64,000 nucleotides of DNA from Mesorhizobium sp. AR10 (lineage in GTDB: Bacteria > Pseudomonadota > Alphaproteobacteria > Rhizobiales > Rhizobiaceae): the NCBI RefSeq assembly GCF_024746795.1, contig NZ_CP080524.1, positions 558,001 to 622,000 on the forward strand. The letters are read 5' to 3'. Shown here piece by piece: positions 8,813 to 17,614 of this stretch. The position numbers and the translations under genes are program-made. The notes beneath the pieces were generated by a model. It did no database searches. It was given only the letters and a program-made list of their open reading frames with translations, and was not told where the DNA came from. Each line of letters begins with the position of its first letter. Within the stretch, counting starts at the first letter, position 1.

Positions 8813-9640
8813 CTACCAGAGCGCGCCGCCGGTGATCTGTATGTTTTCCATGGTGATGCCCTTGGCGGCATCCGAGCACAGGAAGACGGCCAGTGCCGCG
8901 ATCTCCTGCGGCTGCAGCATGCGCTGCTGCGGGTTGCCGCGGGCGATCTCGGCCATCGCTTCCTCTGCGGTACGCCCCTTGCCTTCGCGCTCGACGACCT
9001 GCGCCACATTGCGGCGCATCAGTTCGGTCTCGACCCAGGTCGGGCTGATCATGACGCAGGTGACGCCGTGTGCTGCCCCTTCCAGCGCCACGCAGCGTGT
9101 GAGGCCGAGCAGGCCGGCCTTGGAGGCGCAATAGGCGGGATTGTCCTTCCAACCGACGGAAGCCGCGGTCGAGCCAATGTTGATGATGCGGCCCCAGCTG
9201 CGCTCGATCATGCCGGGAAGCACGGCACGGGTGACGCGGAAGGCGCCGGTGAGATTGGTGTCGACGATCTTGTCCCAGAGTGCGTCGGAATGGCCGCATA
9301 CCGGCTGCTCGGCGGTGGTGCCGGCGGCGTTGACCAGTATGTCGGCAGGGCCGATGGCCGCTTCGGCTTCCGCCGTGAAACGATTGGTCACGTCGGTGTC
9401 GCGCACGTCGAGATGGGCGGCGTGGACCCTGGTGCCATGCGAGCCGAGGGCCAAACGCACGCGCTCGATCTCGTCCGCCCGGGGGTAGTAGGCGGCATCG
9501 GATTTTTCAACACCGGCGGGCGCGATATAGGAGCCGACGGCGACATTGGCGCCAGCCTCCGCCAGTGCCGTGGCAATCGCAAAACCCATGCCCGAGAAGC
9601 CGCCGGTGACGATCGCACTGCGGCCGGCAAGATCTGTCAT
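8813..9640 (-). CDS. Short-chain dehydrogenase/reductase, possibly 3-hydroxybutyrate dehydrogenase-like
   Basis: A 275-residue classical SDR. The Rossmann glycine motif TGGFSGMG lies near the N terminus, NAAG after the fourth strand, then the catalytic Ser in NIGSTAA and the YCASK tetrad residues. The C terminus (QPQEIAALAVFLCSDAAKGIT) resembles 3-hydroxybutyrate dehydrogenases. It lies downstream of acxC on the same strand with a gap of about 137 bases, so it may be the last gene of the acetone operon. Acetone carboxylase makes acetoacetate, and a 3-hydroxybutyrate/acetoacetate interconverting enzyme would fit; this substrate is inferred. GGAG lies 10 bases before the ATG at 9640; a second ATG at 9649 is possible. 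Confidence 0.8.
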   Translation of the reverse strand: MTDLAGRSAIVTGGFSGMGFAIATALAEAGANVAVGSYIAPAGVEKSDAAYYPRADEIERVRLALGSHGTRVHAAHLDVRDTDVTNRFTAEAEAAIGPADILVNAAGTTAEQPVCGHSDALWDKIVDTNLTGAFRVTRAVLPGMIERSWGRIINIGSTAASVGWKDNPAYCASKAGLLGLTRCVALEGAAHGVTCVMISPTWVETELMRRNVAQVVEREGKGRTAEEAMAEIARGNPQQRMLQPQEIAALAVFLCSDAAKGITMENIQITGGALW

Positions 9641-9777
9641 CGCTCGCATTCTCCGGTCAGTTTGGGACAGACAATCAGGCCAGACACGACTTGTCGATGA
9701 GACGCAAGTTAGTCTCCATCGCCGACCATGCCGCCCCGGTGACCAGCGCGACCTTGCCGGCGACGCGGTTCACACCG

Positions 9778-10272
9778 TCATGTCCCCTGGAGCGGTTTTC
9801 CGAGCCAGTCGCGATAGAAACCTTCGAGATCGGGCTCGAAATCATGGACGATCGGATAGCCGGGTGCCGCCGCCTCGACCTCGTGCAGCGTGCAGCATTG
9901 CGGGCAGATGAACTCGCGGATCTCCATCCATTCGGGATCGGGCAGATCGCTGTTGGGATAGATCTCACGCAGCGCATCCTCGGTGTTGCGCACGTGGATC
10001 GCAGCGTTCAGCTTCCAGTTCTTGCGGTAGTCACCGAAGGAATGGCCGCATTCGCACCGGGTCACACGCTCATCACCGCTCTGGCAGATGAACAGATGGT
10101 CGGAAACCGGCAACAGGATCGGGTCTTTCCAGGCGACACGGTCCTGATAGACGGCGATCATCTTGAAGAAACGGTCATCGTCCTTGTAGGCGCTCATGAT
10201 GCGCCGCGTCTGCGGCCATGGCAGCTGACCGGCGGCCAGGTCGCGGATGACTTCCTTGCTGTATGAGGTCAT
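9778..10272 (-). CDS. acxC: Acetone carboxylase gamma subunit
   Basis: A 164-residue protein, close to the usual 165-170 of the gamma subunit of the alpha2-beta2-gamma2 acetone carboxylase. It opens with TSYSKEVIRDLAAGQLPW. Two Cys pairs, CECGH near the middle and CPQCC near residue 125, could bind a metal. It contains WKDPILLPVSDHLFIC, characteristic of the family. It starts 6 bases after the alpha-subunit stop, with a GGAG overlapping that gene's end. Together with acxA and acxB this forms the complete three-subunit enzyme. Confidence 0.87.
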   Translation of the reverse strand: MTSYSKEVIRDLAAGQLPWPQTRRIMSAYKDDDRFFKMIAVYQDRVAWKDPILLPVSDHLFICQSGDERVTRCECGHSFGDYRKNWKLNAAIHVRNTEDALREIYPNSDLPDPEWMEIREFICPQCCTLHEVEAAAPGYPIVHDFEPDLEGFYRDWLGKPLQGT

Positions 10273-10278
10273 GGTCTT

Positions 10279-12495
10279 TCACTCCGCCGCAAAGATCGAT
10301 TTGGCATCGACGTTCCAGAAATCGCTGAAATCCCTGGTGAAGCGCGACGACAGCTTGATCGCGCTGGCGTACATTTTCTTCACCTCCGGCGCGAAGTCGG
10401 CCTTCTCGACGCGGACACGTTCGGCCGCGATCCAGTCCGACACCGGCATCGCTTTCGCCAGCCGTTGCTTGCGCATGGCGGCGCGACGCTCGACAGTGGC
10501 GTTGACATCGGCAACCGGATAGCCGTCGGCATCGTCTTCCAGCACGATGCCGAAAACCTGGTCCGCCGCTTCGCGGGTCAGATAGCCGTTTTCGACATCC
10601 CAGGCGGTCTTGATCGGATCGCGTTCCAGCACGTCGCCATAGCCGCCGCCGCCATTGTAGGAGTGGCTGAAGATGTCACCGGCCTTGTGCGGCGCGGTGA
10701 TGTAGGGACCTTCAACCACGGCGTGATCGCCGCCAAAGCGCTTCTCGTAGTCCGAGACATGCGGGTCGATGCCAGGCGCATGCGCCAGTGGCTCACCCTT
10801 TGCGGCCAAGTCCTGAATGTTGGAGTTACGCACCGCACGATGCTTTTGGCAGGTCGGCGCCGGATAGCCGCCGCACATGCCGCCATTGTCGAACACCCTG
10901 GAGGAATGCTCCGAGGTGTGGAGCCTGAGATGCGAAGTCTTGTTGATCAGCCAGGTCGAGACGAAGGAGCAGCCACCGCGATATTTGCCGGCGCCGCCGG
11001 AATTCGGGACGATCGAGCGGCCGATATAGACCATCGGCATCGACTGTTCCCAGACCTCGATGTTGCCCATGTCGGATTCCGGGTTCCAGCCGACATAGGC
11101 GGTATCGAGCCCGTCCTTGATGGCGAGCGCGCCGGAGCCGGCGGCGGCGCATTCGAAATGCGCCATGCCGAACGGCGTGCCGTACTGGCTCTCGCCGCCC
11201 ATCTCGATCATCGGGCTGTTAACCTGGCCGACAAAGGCTTCCTCGACATAGCCGCGCGCCACGAAGCTGCGCGACAACAGTCGCTGGAAGACACCATAGG
11301 CCGGCAGCAGCAACGCCCATGAGGTGGCTGTCGCCACCATCTCGTTGTCGGGATTGGTCCAGGTGCCGTGCGGCAGTTTGAGTTCGGTCGCCATCCAGGC
11401 GCCGTCATTGACCAGCCCCTCGAAATTCATGTGCTGGGTCAGCGTCACGAACATGCCGCCATCCATGCCGGCCGGCGTGCAGTTCATGGAATGGTAGCCC
11501 CAGGGCTGGGTGCCCTCAAAGTCCATGGTGATCTTGCCGTCAGTGGTGATCTCCATCTCGATGGGGATGTTGTAGAGCCAGTTCGGATCGCCGAGCGGCT
11601 GGAAGCCGGGTTTGCCTTCGGTGACATGGCCGTAGAAGGTATGGCCGCGATAGATGCCGGGAACGGTGAGCTGACGTGTGCGGGCAAGCTGGGCGCGGCG
11701 ACCTTCCTCGATGAATTCCTTCGACACCTTCATCCAGTAGTCGAGGCCTATCTCCGAAATCAGCTGCTTGACGCTTTCGCGCATGTCGATGCAGGAGGCG
11801 ACCTTGGCCTTCTCGTCCAGCACCCAATAGATCGGCATGCGCAGATTGCGCTCGCAGCGGATGACATAGTCGCGGCGGATCTCGTCATTCTCGCCGATCT
11901 TCTCGGCGCAGACGAACAGCCCCTCGGTGAAGCGCTCCTGCGCCAGACAGACATCGCCGCCGGGCGTGATGCCGCCGACTTCCAACTCGTGGCAGACCGC
12001 ACCGGCCCAGCCGACCAGCGTGCCTTCGTAAAAGATCGGCACCACGTCCATGACGTCGGGGACCTGGACGGTGCCGATGAAGGCATCATTGTTGGCGAAG
12101 ATGTCGCCTTCGCGGATGCGCGGGTTCTCCTCGTAGCCTTCCCTGATCATCCATTTGATGAAGCGGCTCATCGTGTGGACATGGACCATGATGCCGTTGG
12201 AGAGCGCGATGGCGTCGCCCTCGGGCGTATAGATCGCCACGACCATCTCGCCGACCTCGCGCACGCCGGGCGAGGCCGAGATGCGGCGGGCCATTTCGCG
12301 CGCCGAGACGCAATAGGCGCGCAGCTTGGTGTGCAGTGTCTCGAATTTCAGCGGGTCCTGGTTGCGCAGTGACAGTTCGGTGATGCCGTCATAGCAGCCG
12401 GTCTCATCCATCAGCCGTTCGGATTCGATCAGCCGTTCGCGAAGGCGCAGGGCCGAGGCAGGTTTGTCCAACATGGCGTTCGCCCTCTCAAGCAT
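10279..12495 (-). CDS. acxB: Acetone carboxylase alpha subunit (hydantoinase B family)
   Basis: A 738-residue hydantoinase-B/oxoprolinase-type subunit, slightly shorter than the roughly 770 residues of Xanthobacter AcxB. With AcxA and AcxC it carboxylates acetone to acetoacetate using ATP and bicarbonate in the cytoplasm. Visible family features are EGDIFANNDAFIGTVQVPDV, the GGC/HLRLHTSEHSS region and a glycine-rich SYNGGGGYGDVLERDP block near the C terminus. The start at 12495 is set by an 8-base overlap with the acxA stop (ATGCTTGA). An upstream extension to 12705 is only the acxA coding strand read in another frame. Confidence 0.87.
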   Translation of the reverse strand: MLERANAMLDKPASALRLRERLIESERLMDETGCYDGITELSLRNQDPLKFETLHTKLRAYCVSAREMARRISASPGVREVGEMVVAIYTPEGDAIALSNGIMVHVHTMSRFIKWMIREGYEENPRIREGDIFANNDAFIGTVQVPDVMDVVPIFYEGTLVGWAGAVCHELEVGGITPGGDVCLAQERFTEGLFVCAEKIGENDEIRRDYVIRCERNLRMPIYWVLDEKAKVASCIDMRESVKQLISEIGLDYWMKVSKEFIEEGRRAQLARTRQLTVPGIYRGHTFYGHVTEGKPGFQPLGDPNWLYNIPIEMEITTDGKITMDFEGTQPWGYHSMNCTPAGMDGGMFVTLTQHMNFEGLVNDGAWMATELKLPHGTWTNPDNEMVATATSWALLLPAYGVFQRLLSRSFVARGYVEEAFVGQVNSPMIEMGGESQYGTPFGMAHFECAAAGSGALAIKDGLDTAYVGWNPESDMGNIEVWEQSMPMVYIGRSIVPNSGGAGKYRGGCSFVSTWLINKTSHLRLHTSEHSSRVFDNGGMCGGYPAPTCQKHRAVRNSNIQDLAAKGEPLAHAPGIDPHVSDYEKRFGGDHAVVEGPYITAPHKAGDIFSHSYNGGGGYGDVLERDPIKTAWDVENGYLTREAADQVFGIVLEDDADGYPVADVNATVERRAAMRKQRLAKAMPVSDWIAAERVRVEKADFAPEVKKMYASAIKLSSRFTRDFSDFWNVDAKSIFAAE

Positions 12496-14647
12496 GGGAA
12501 TAGTGAAGCAGCGTCCATTCATCGACAAAGACGCGGTCTTGCGGATGGACGACGAGCGTGGTGGCGGGGTGTTCGATGATGGCCGGGCCGATGACCTCAT
12601 GGCCGGGCTGCAACAGGTCCATCTCGTAGAGATTGGCCTTGTGCCAGCGCCCGGCGATATAGGCCTCGCGCACACCCTTGTGGGCAGATGCGGGATTGGA
12701 GGCACCGAGCGGACGCTTGAGCAGCACCGGTTTGACCTTGTCGGCGGTGGCGATCAGCCCGAGTTCGGTGATGGTGAAGCCGGCCTCGCCATAGCGCGAA
12801 ACGCGGTGGTTGACCTTGGCATAGACAGCCTCGAACTCGTCGATAACCCTACGCATGTCGTCGGCCGATCTCACCTCGGCCAGCGGCGCCATGACCTCGA
12901 CGTCCTCGAGCTGGCCGGTGTAGCGCATCATCAGGAACGGCACGGTCCTGATCTTCTCCCTGGCATGGCCGTCGGCAATCATCTCGTCGACCGCGGCCTT
13001 GGTCAGATCATTCCAGACCGTGGTGACCTTGGCGCCGAAAGCGGCAAGCGTCGCCTCGTCCGCTCGCGACGGGATGTCATGCTGCGTCGACACCGAATGA
13101 CGGCGCATGAAATCGGCCGTGGTGCAGCCGAAGGCCGAAAAGGCGGCAGCGAACTGGAAGGTGATGATGTCCTTGAAGCCGATGCCCCTGGAGCAGCCGG
13201 CCAGATGCAGCGGACCCGAGCCGCCATAGGAGAGCAGCGTGAATTCCGACGGGTGGATGCCTTGCCCCGAGATCACCCGGCGTAGCGCGTTATTGGCGTC
13301 GGCCTCCAGCATGTCGATCATGCCTTCGGCGGCCTCCTCCAGCCCGACGCCCAGTATGTCGGAGCATTTCTCCTGGAAGGCGCGCCTGGCCTTTTCGACC
13401 TGCAGCTTGACCTTGCCGCCGAGGAAATAGTCGGGATTGAGCCGGCCGAGGATCGCATCGCAATCGGCGATGGTCGGCTCGGTGCCGCCGCGATCGAAGC
13501 AGATCGGGCCGGGATCGGCGCCCGCACTTTCCGGCCCGAGGCTGACCTTCCTTGTCAGCGGATCGACCTTGAGGATCATGCCGGCGCCGGCGCCGATCGT
13601 GTCGAGATGCAGCGTTGGCACGTTGAGCTTGAAGCGGTCCATCAGCGGCTCGTTCTCGATCCGCGTCTGGCCGCGCGCGATGACACCCATGTCGAAGGAG
13701 GTGCCGCCCATGTCGGAGCAGATCAGCGAGTCGTTGCCGATCAGCTTGCCGACATAGGCAGCACCAAGGATGCCGCCGATCGGACCGGAGATCATGGTCT
13801 CATGCAGGCGCGGATGGTTGATCGAGGTCAGGCCACCGAAGGAGAGCAGCGTCTGCACACCGTATTTGAAGCCGTATTTCTTCGAGACGTCCTCGATCCC
13901 CTTGAGCTGCTTGCGGCCGCGTGAGGTGGCATAGGCTTCGATCAGCACCGAGTTCAGCCGCGACTGTTCGCGGATAACCGGGCGGACCTCGTGGCTGGTG
14001 TAGACGATGATCTCGGCGCCGGCCTTGTCGATCTCCGCGCGGCAGATTTCGGCAATGCGCTTCTCGTGCACCGGATTGACGTGCGAGAAGATCGTCATGA
14101 TGCAGATGGCTTCGACCTTGTCGGCGATCAGCTTTTTCGCAGCGGCCGCAACCTCATGTTCATAGAGCGGCAGCACGATGTCGCCGAACTGGTCGATCCG
14201 CTCGGTGACACCATGGGTGCGGCGGCGCGGCACCAGCGGGTCGGGATGATGGTGGGTCACCGCGTGCAGCCGGTCGGCATAGGAATAGTCGGCCCAGGCC
14301 TGCAGACCGCGGCCCATCAGGATCATGTCCTCGAGGCCCTTGGTGGTGATCAGGCCGAGCCGGCGCCCGGTGCGCGACAGCAGCGTGTTGAGCATGCCGG
14401 TACCGGAATAGAGCACGACATTGACGCCAGAAAAAAGCGCTTCGAGCGAGATGCCCCAGGCGTCGGCAGCGTCCTCGGCCGAGGCAAGGAAGCCCTCAGC
14501 CTCGTTCTTCGGCGTGGTCGCCGACTTGCCGATCTTGAAGTGGCCGTCCTGATCGACAAGGATCGTGTCGGTCATGGTGCCGCCGGCGTCGATACCGATG
14601 ACGATTGGGTTGCCAACGACGGGACTGGTGAGGTTTGGCTGGGTCAC
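12488..14647 (-). CDS. acxA: Acetone carboxylase beta subunit (hydantoinase A family)
   Basis: A 719-residue hydantoinase-A/oxoprolinase-type subunit, essentially the length of Xanthobacter AcxA. An ASKHA phosphate-binding motif IGIDAGGTMTDTILVD is at the N terminus, followed by LYSGTGMLNTLLSRTG and GPIGGILGAAYVG. This subunit is expected to supply the ATP-dependent phosphorylation steps. The GTG start at 14647 is chosen because GAGG stands about 6 bases upstream and the ASKHA motif then begins near residue 17. It leads the acxABC operon and is divergent from a LuxR-type regulator with a gap of 118 bases. Confidence 0.88.
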   Translation of the reverse strand: MTQPNLTSPVVGNPIVIGIDAGGTMTDTILVDQDGHFKIGKSATTPKNEAEGFLASAEDAADAWGISLEALFSGVNVVLYSGTGMLNTLLSRTGRRLGLITTKGLEDMILMGRGLQAWADYSYADRLHAVTHHHPDPLVPRRRTHGVTERIDQFGDIVLPLYEHEVAAAAKKLIADKVEAICIMTIFSHVNPVHEKRIAEICRAEIDKAGAEIIVYTSHEVRPVIREQSRLNSVLIEAYATSRGRKQLKGIEDVSKKYGFKYGVQTLLSFGGLTSINHPRLHETMISGPIGGILGAAYVGKLIGNDSLICSDMGGTSFDMGVIARGQTRIENEPLMDRFKLNVPTLHLDTIGAGAGMILKVDPLTRKVSLGPESAGADPGPICFDRGGTEPTIADCDAILGRLNPDYFLGGKVKLQVEKARRAFQEKCSDILGVGLEEAAEGMIDMLEADANNALRRVISGQGIHPSEFTLLSYGGSGPLHLAGCSRGIGFKDIITFQFAAAFSAFGCTTADFMRRHSVSTQHDIPSRADEATLAAFGAKVTTVWNDLTKAAVDEMIADGHAREKIRTVPFLMMRYTGQLEDVEVMAPLAEVRSADDMRRVIDEFEAVYAKVNHRVSRYGEAGFTITELGLIATADKVKPVLLKRPLGASNPASAHKGVREAYIAGRWHKANLYEMDLLQPGHEVIGPAIIEHPATTLVVHPQDRVFVDEWTLLHYSHA

Positions 14648-14765
14648 GGTCGCCTCGGGATCTGGTTTAGGATGACGCAAGGCTAGATTCGATGGATGGC
14701 CTCGCGCCATATGCCTAAAGACACAATGACGGTTGGGTAGGGATCGCCGAGAAAAGGGCATGCGC

Positions 14766-15536
14766 ATGGGGAACATCTGGGCGCCGCTCGCCAAAGCGAT
14801 CGCTGCCACCGGCACGGACCGACATGTCGACTGCCTGATCGACCTGATTGGCGCCGACATTGCGCACGACCTCGTCACCGTGACGCGCTACTCGGCGACC
14901 AAGACGCCTGAATTCGTCAAGCACCGGCACTTTTCCGACGAGATGGTGCGGCGCTATCTTGCCAGCTACTATGTGTTCGATCCCTTCTATGCGTCATGGC
15001 GGCGCGAGCGCCGACTCGGCATCATGCCGCTGAAGCGGTTTGCCGACGACGAGGCCAAGCGTGGCCAGTACATTGCCGGCTTTCTGGCGCAGTCGGAAAT
15101 CTCCGACGAGGTCGGCATTATGCTCGCCGATGGTGGCGACTGGTGCCTCGGCATCTTCCTCGACCGCTCGACCCTGTCGTTCAAGGACAGCGAGATCGCC
15201 TTGCTGGAGGACCGGCTGCAGGTGTTCGAGGCGTTGCACGCGCTCGATATCAAGGCGCGCGGGGCCGACTTCTCCCGCACGTCGGCACCGACGAGCCGCG
15301 GCGCCTCGCCCCAGCAGCAGCCAAGCATTCCGACGAGCCTGTGGCCGGAACTGTCGCTGCGCGAACGCGAGCTCGTCCAGCTCATCCTGGCGGGCCACCC
15401 GACCGCGAACATTGCCGAGCGTCTCGGTATCACCGTCGGTACAGTCAAGAACCACCGGCGCCGCATCTACGAGAAGCTCGACATCACCACCGAGCGGGAA
15501 CTGTTTCTGCAGTTCTTCCAGCACCGGGCGGCGTAG
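14766..15536 (+). CDS. LuxR-type helix-turn-helix regulator
   Basis: A 256-residue regulator. The C-terminal 60 residues form a LuxR/FixJ helix-turn-helix: LSLRERELVQLILAGHPT, then NIAERLGITVGTVKNHRRRIYEKLDI. The N-terminal 180 residues are a GAF/autoinducer-binding-like sensor fold with no response-regulator Asp pocket and none of the Trp/Tyr pattern typical of true AHL receptors. It is divergent from acxA and so is the likely controller of the acetone operon. The start at 14766 has AAAGGG about 7 bases before it; ATG at 14760 is also possible. The ligand is unknown. Confidence 0.8.
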   Translation: MGNIWAPLAKAIAATGTDRHVDCLIDLIGADIAHDLVTVTRYSATKTPEFVKHRHFSDEMVRRYLASYYVFDPFYASWRRERRLGIMPLKRFADDEAKRGQYIAGFLAQSEISDEVGIMLADGGDWCLGIFLDRSTLSFKDSEIALLEDRLQVFEALHALDIKARGADFSRTSAPTSRGASPQQQPSIPTSLWPELSLRERELVQLILAGHPTANIAERLGITVGTVKNHRRRIYEKLDITTERELFLQFFQHRAA

Positions 15537-15655
15537 CTGGAGATCGCACCTTTCGTCGCGCCGTTGCCGCCTTGCGTGGGATGAATACAATAGGCGAAGA
15601 ATCGTCCGTGCAGCTATGTGGCAAGCAAGACGGATACACAGTCTGGAGGGAACGG

Positions 15656-16585
15656 ATGGGCAAGCCTCGCATCTTCCTGGGCTCGTCGGGAAAGCAGAAA
15701 AAATTGCTTGATGCGCTGACACGCGGTCTTGAAGAGATCGCGCAAGTCGAGCCCTGGACGACCTCCTTCAGCCCCGGCACGACCACGCTGGGGCGCCTCA
15801 TCGAGCTTACCCGCGAGGTCGACTTCGCCGCCTTTGTGTTCGCCCAGGACGACTGGACGAGCGCGAGCCAGCCGGAATCGTCCGCTTCGGTATCGGCTCA
15901 GGCTTCTCCCCGAGACAACGTGGTTTTCGAAGCCGGGCTTTTCGGCGGTGTCCTCGGGATGCGCCGCACGTTTATCCTCCATGCGAACGGCGCCAAGCTT
16001 CCCAGCGATCTGCTCGGCCTGACCTCGGTACGGTACGGCGAGGCAGCGACCGCGGCGGAGATGAGAGCGATCAATCAAAAGCTGCGGAGCGCAATCGAAA
16101 ATGAGGGCAACATCGCCCGCATAGAGGGTCTTTGGTGGCAGTTTTCCCTGTCGGAGCGCACCGCGAAGGAGCCGTCCGCCGTGAGCCTGCTGCGCGTCGC
16201 GCGAAACCGCGAGGGTGCGCTCGAGCTGACGGGGCGCTCATGGCAGGAGAATGGCAGCCTATCAGCCAGGTATTGGAGCGAAGCGTTGAAGGAGAAGAAG
16301 GAGCCCTCCGGCATCTTCTACTATTGGAACGGAGAACGGCCCCTGGATGCGAACGCGCCGCAGTTGCACGGGACAGGCGAGATCCGGCTGGAGACCGCCG
16401 ATCGCGCGTCGGGCTATTTCATAACGCGCGCGGACACGCAGCCGGAACTCAACGCGCGCACCTCCGGCGTCTATTTGCGCGCCGATGCCGAGGACTTGGC
16501 GATCCTGGACGGGCGGGACAATCAGCGGCGGGTGGAGTTGATCGCAGAGCAGCTGAGCCATTGGCAATCAATCAAGAACGGCTGA
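15656..16585 (+). CDS. TIR-like NADase-type protein with C-terminal beta-rich domain
   Basis: A 309-residue protein. Residues 4-130 match the TIR-like predicted nucleotide-binding domain used by CBASS and Pycsar effectors (PF10137 type): RIFLGSS at the start, TTTLGRLIEL, DFAAFVFAQDDW, and RDNVVFEAGLFGGVLG with Glu92 at the expected catalytic position. Residues 155-285 form a second, beta-rich domain with GLWWQFSL, a Ser-rich strand, FYYWNGERP, LHGTGEI and GYFITRAD. This pattern is reminiscent of the beta-barrel sensor of Cap15-like (S-2TMbeta) proteins, but here there are no membrane helices. A strong GGAGGG ends 5 bases before the ATG. No nucleotide cyclase is adjacent. The TIR call is good; the second-domain comparison is inference. 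Confidence 0.75.
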   Translation: MGKPRIFLGSSGKQKKLLDALTRGLEEIAQVEPWTTSFSPGTTTLGRLIELTREVDFAAFVFAQDDWTSASQPESSASVSAQASPRDNVVFEAGLFGGVLGMRRTFILHANGAKLPSDLLGLTSVRYGEAATAAEMRAINQKLRSAIENEGNIARIEGLWWQFSLSERTAKEPSAVSLLRVARNREGALELTGRSWQENGSLSARYWSEALKEKKEPSGIFYYWNGERPLDANAPQLHGTGEIRLETADRASGYFITRADTQPELNARTSGVYLRADAEDLAILDGRDNQRRVELIAEQLSHWQSIKNG

Positions 16586-16807
16586 GTCCAGCGTTCAAGC
16601 ATGTCGCGGCGGCGAGGGCCAGGGCCTTCGCCCACCTCGAAAAACCATCGCCGCTTTGTCTGTGAGAGCTCGACATCCCCGCCGGGCGCGAGTTGTCCAC
16701 CGGCGCCTCGGGCTGGCCCAGCATGACCCTGTTCCCAGGCTCCAATTCCCGGCTTGAACTTGGTGCAAGTTGACTTCACATTCGCCGCCGATTGGGAGGA
16801 ATGCCAC

Positions 16808-17560
16808 ATGCCGATGAGTTTCGCAGGACGGTTTGCCGGACGATCGGCCGTGATCACCGGCGGCGCCTCCGGCATCGGCCTGGCTGTCGCGCAAAGGATC
16901 ACCGAAGAGGGCGGACGGGTTTGTGTGTGGGACCGCGACCCCGGCCAGATCGAGCAGGCCAAGGCCGCCATTGCCGGTCTGCACGGCGTGATCGTCGACG
17001 TTTCCGATCCAGCCGCGGTTGAAGACGCGGCACGGCGGACGATCAAAACCCTTGGCGCGGTCGATATCCTGGTCACAAGTGCGGCCATCACCGGACCGAA
17101 CATGACCACATGGGAGTATTCCATCGACGATTGGCGCCGGGTCATCGACATCAACCTCAACGGTGTCTTCTTCTGCAACAAGGCGCTGGTGCCGCACATG
17201 CTCGAACGCAACTACGGCAGGATCGTCAACATCGCCTCGATTGCCGGCAAGGAGGGAAACCCCAACGCCTCGGCCTACAGCACTTCGAAAGCCGCGGTGA
17301 TCGGCCTGACCAAGTCGCTGGGCAAGGAACTGGCCAAGACCAAGGTGACGGTCAACTGCGTCACGCCGGCAGCCGTGCGCACCGCGATCTTCCAACAGAT
17401 GAGCCAGCAGCATATCGATTTCATGCTGTCGAAAATACCGATGGCGCGGTTTGGCGAGGTCGAAGAGGTGGCGGCGCTGATCTGCTGGATCGCTTCCGAG
17501 GAATGCTCCTTCACGACGGCAGCGGTTTTCGATGTTTCCGGCGGCCGGGCCACCTATTGA
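16808..17560 (+). CDS. Short-chain dehydrogenase/reductase
   Basis: A 250-residue classical SDR with TGGASGIG, a VSDPAAV segment after the second strand, the catalytic Ser in NIASIAG and a YSTSK active site. The C terminus FDVSGGRATY is typical of sugar- or polyol-oxidising SDRs, but the substrate cannot be read from sequence. GGAGGAA lies a short distance before the ATG at 16808, which is why the longer frame from 16754 is not used. The glucoamylase-family gene follows after 54 bases on the same strand, so they may be co-transcribed. Confidence 0.82.
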   Translation: MPMSFAGRFAGRSAVITGGASGIGLAVAQRITEEGGRVCVWDRDPGQIEQAKAAIAGLHGVIVDVSDPAAVEDAARRTIKTLGAVDILVTSAAITGPNMTTWEYSIDDWRRVIDINLNGVFFCNKALVPHMLERNYGRIVNIASIAGKEGNPNASAYSTSKAAVIGLTKSLGKELAKTKVTVNCVTPAAVRTAIFQQMSQQHIDFMLSKIPMARFGEVEEVAALICWIASEECSFTTAAVFDVSGGRATY

Positions 17561-17614
17561 GGCAAATTGGACGCGACCTGGCGGTTGTAGCTGTGGTGCT
17601 GGAGTTCGCTTCAT

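Noticed and set aside
12496..12705. Upstream extension of the acetone carboxylase alpha subunit
   Set aside because: It lies inside the beta-subunit gene and has shadow-like composition; the 8-base overlap start is better.
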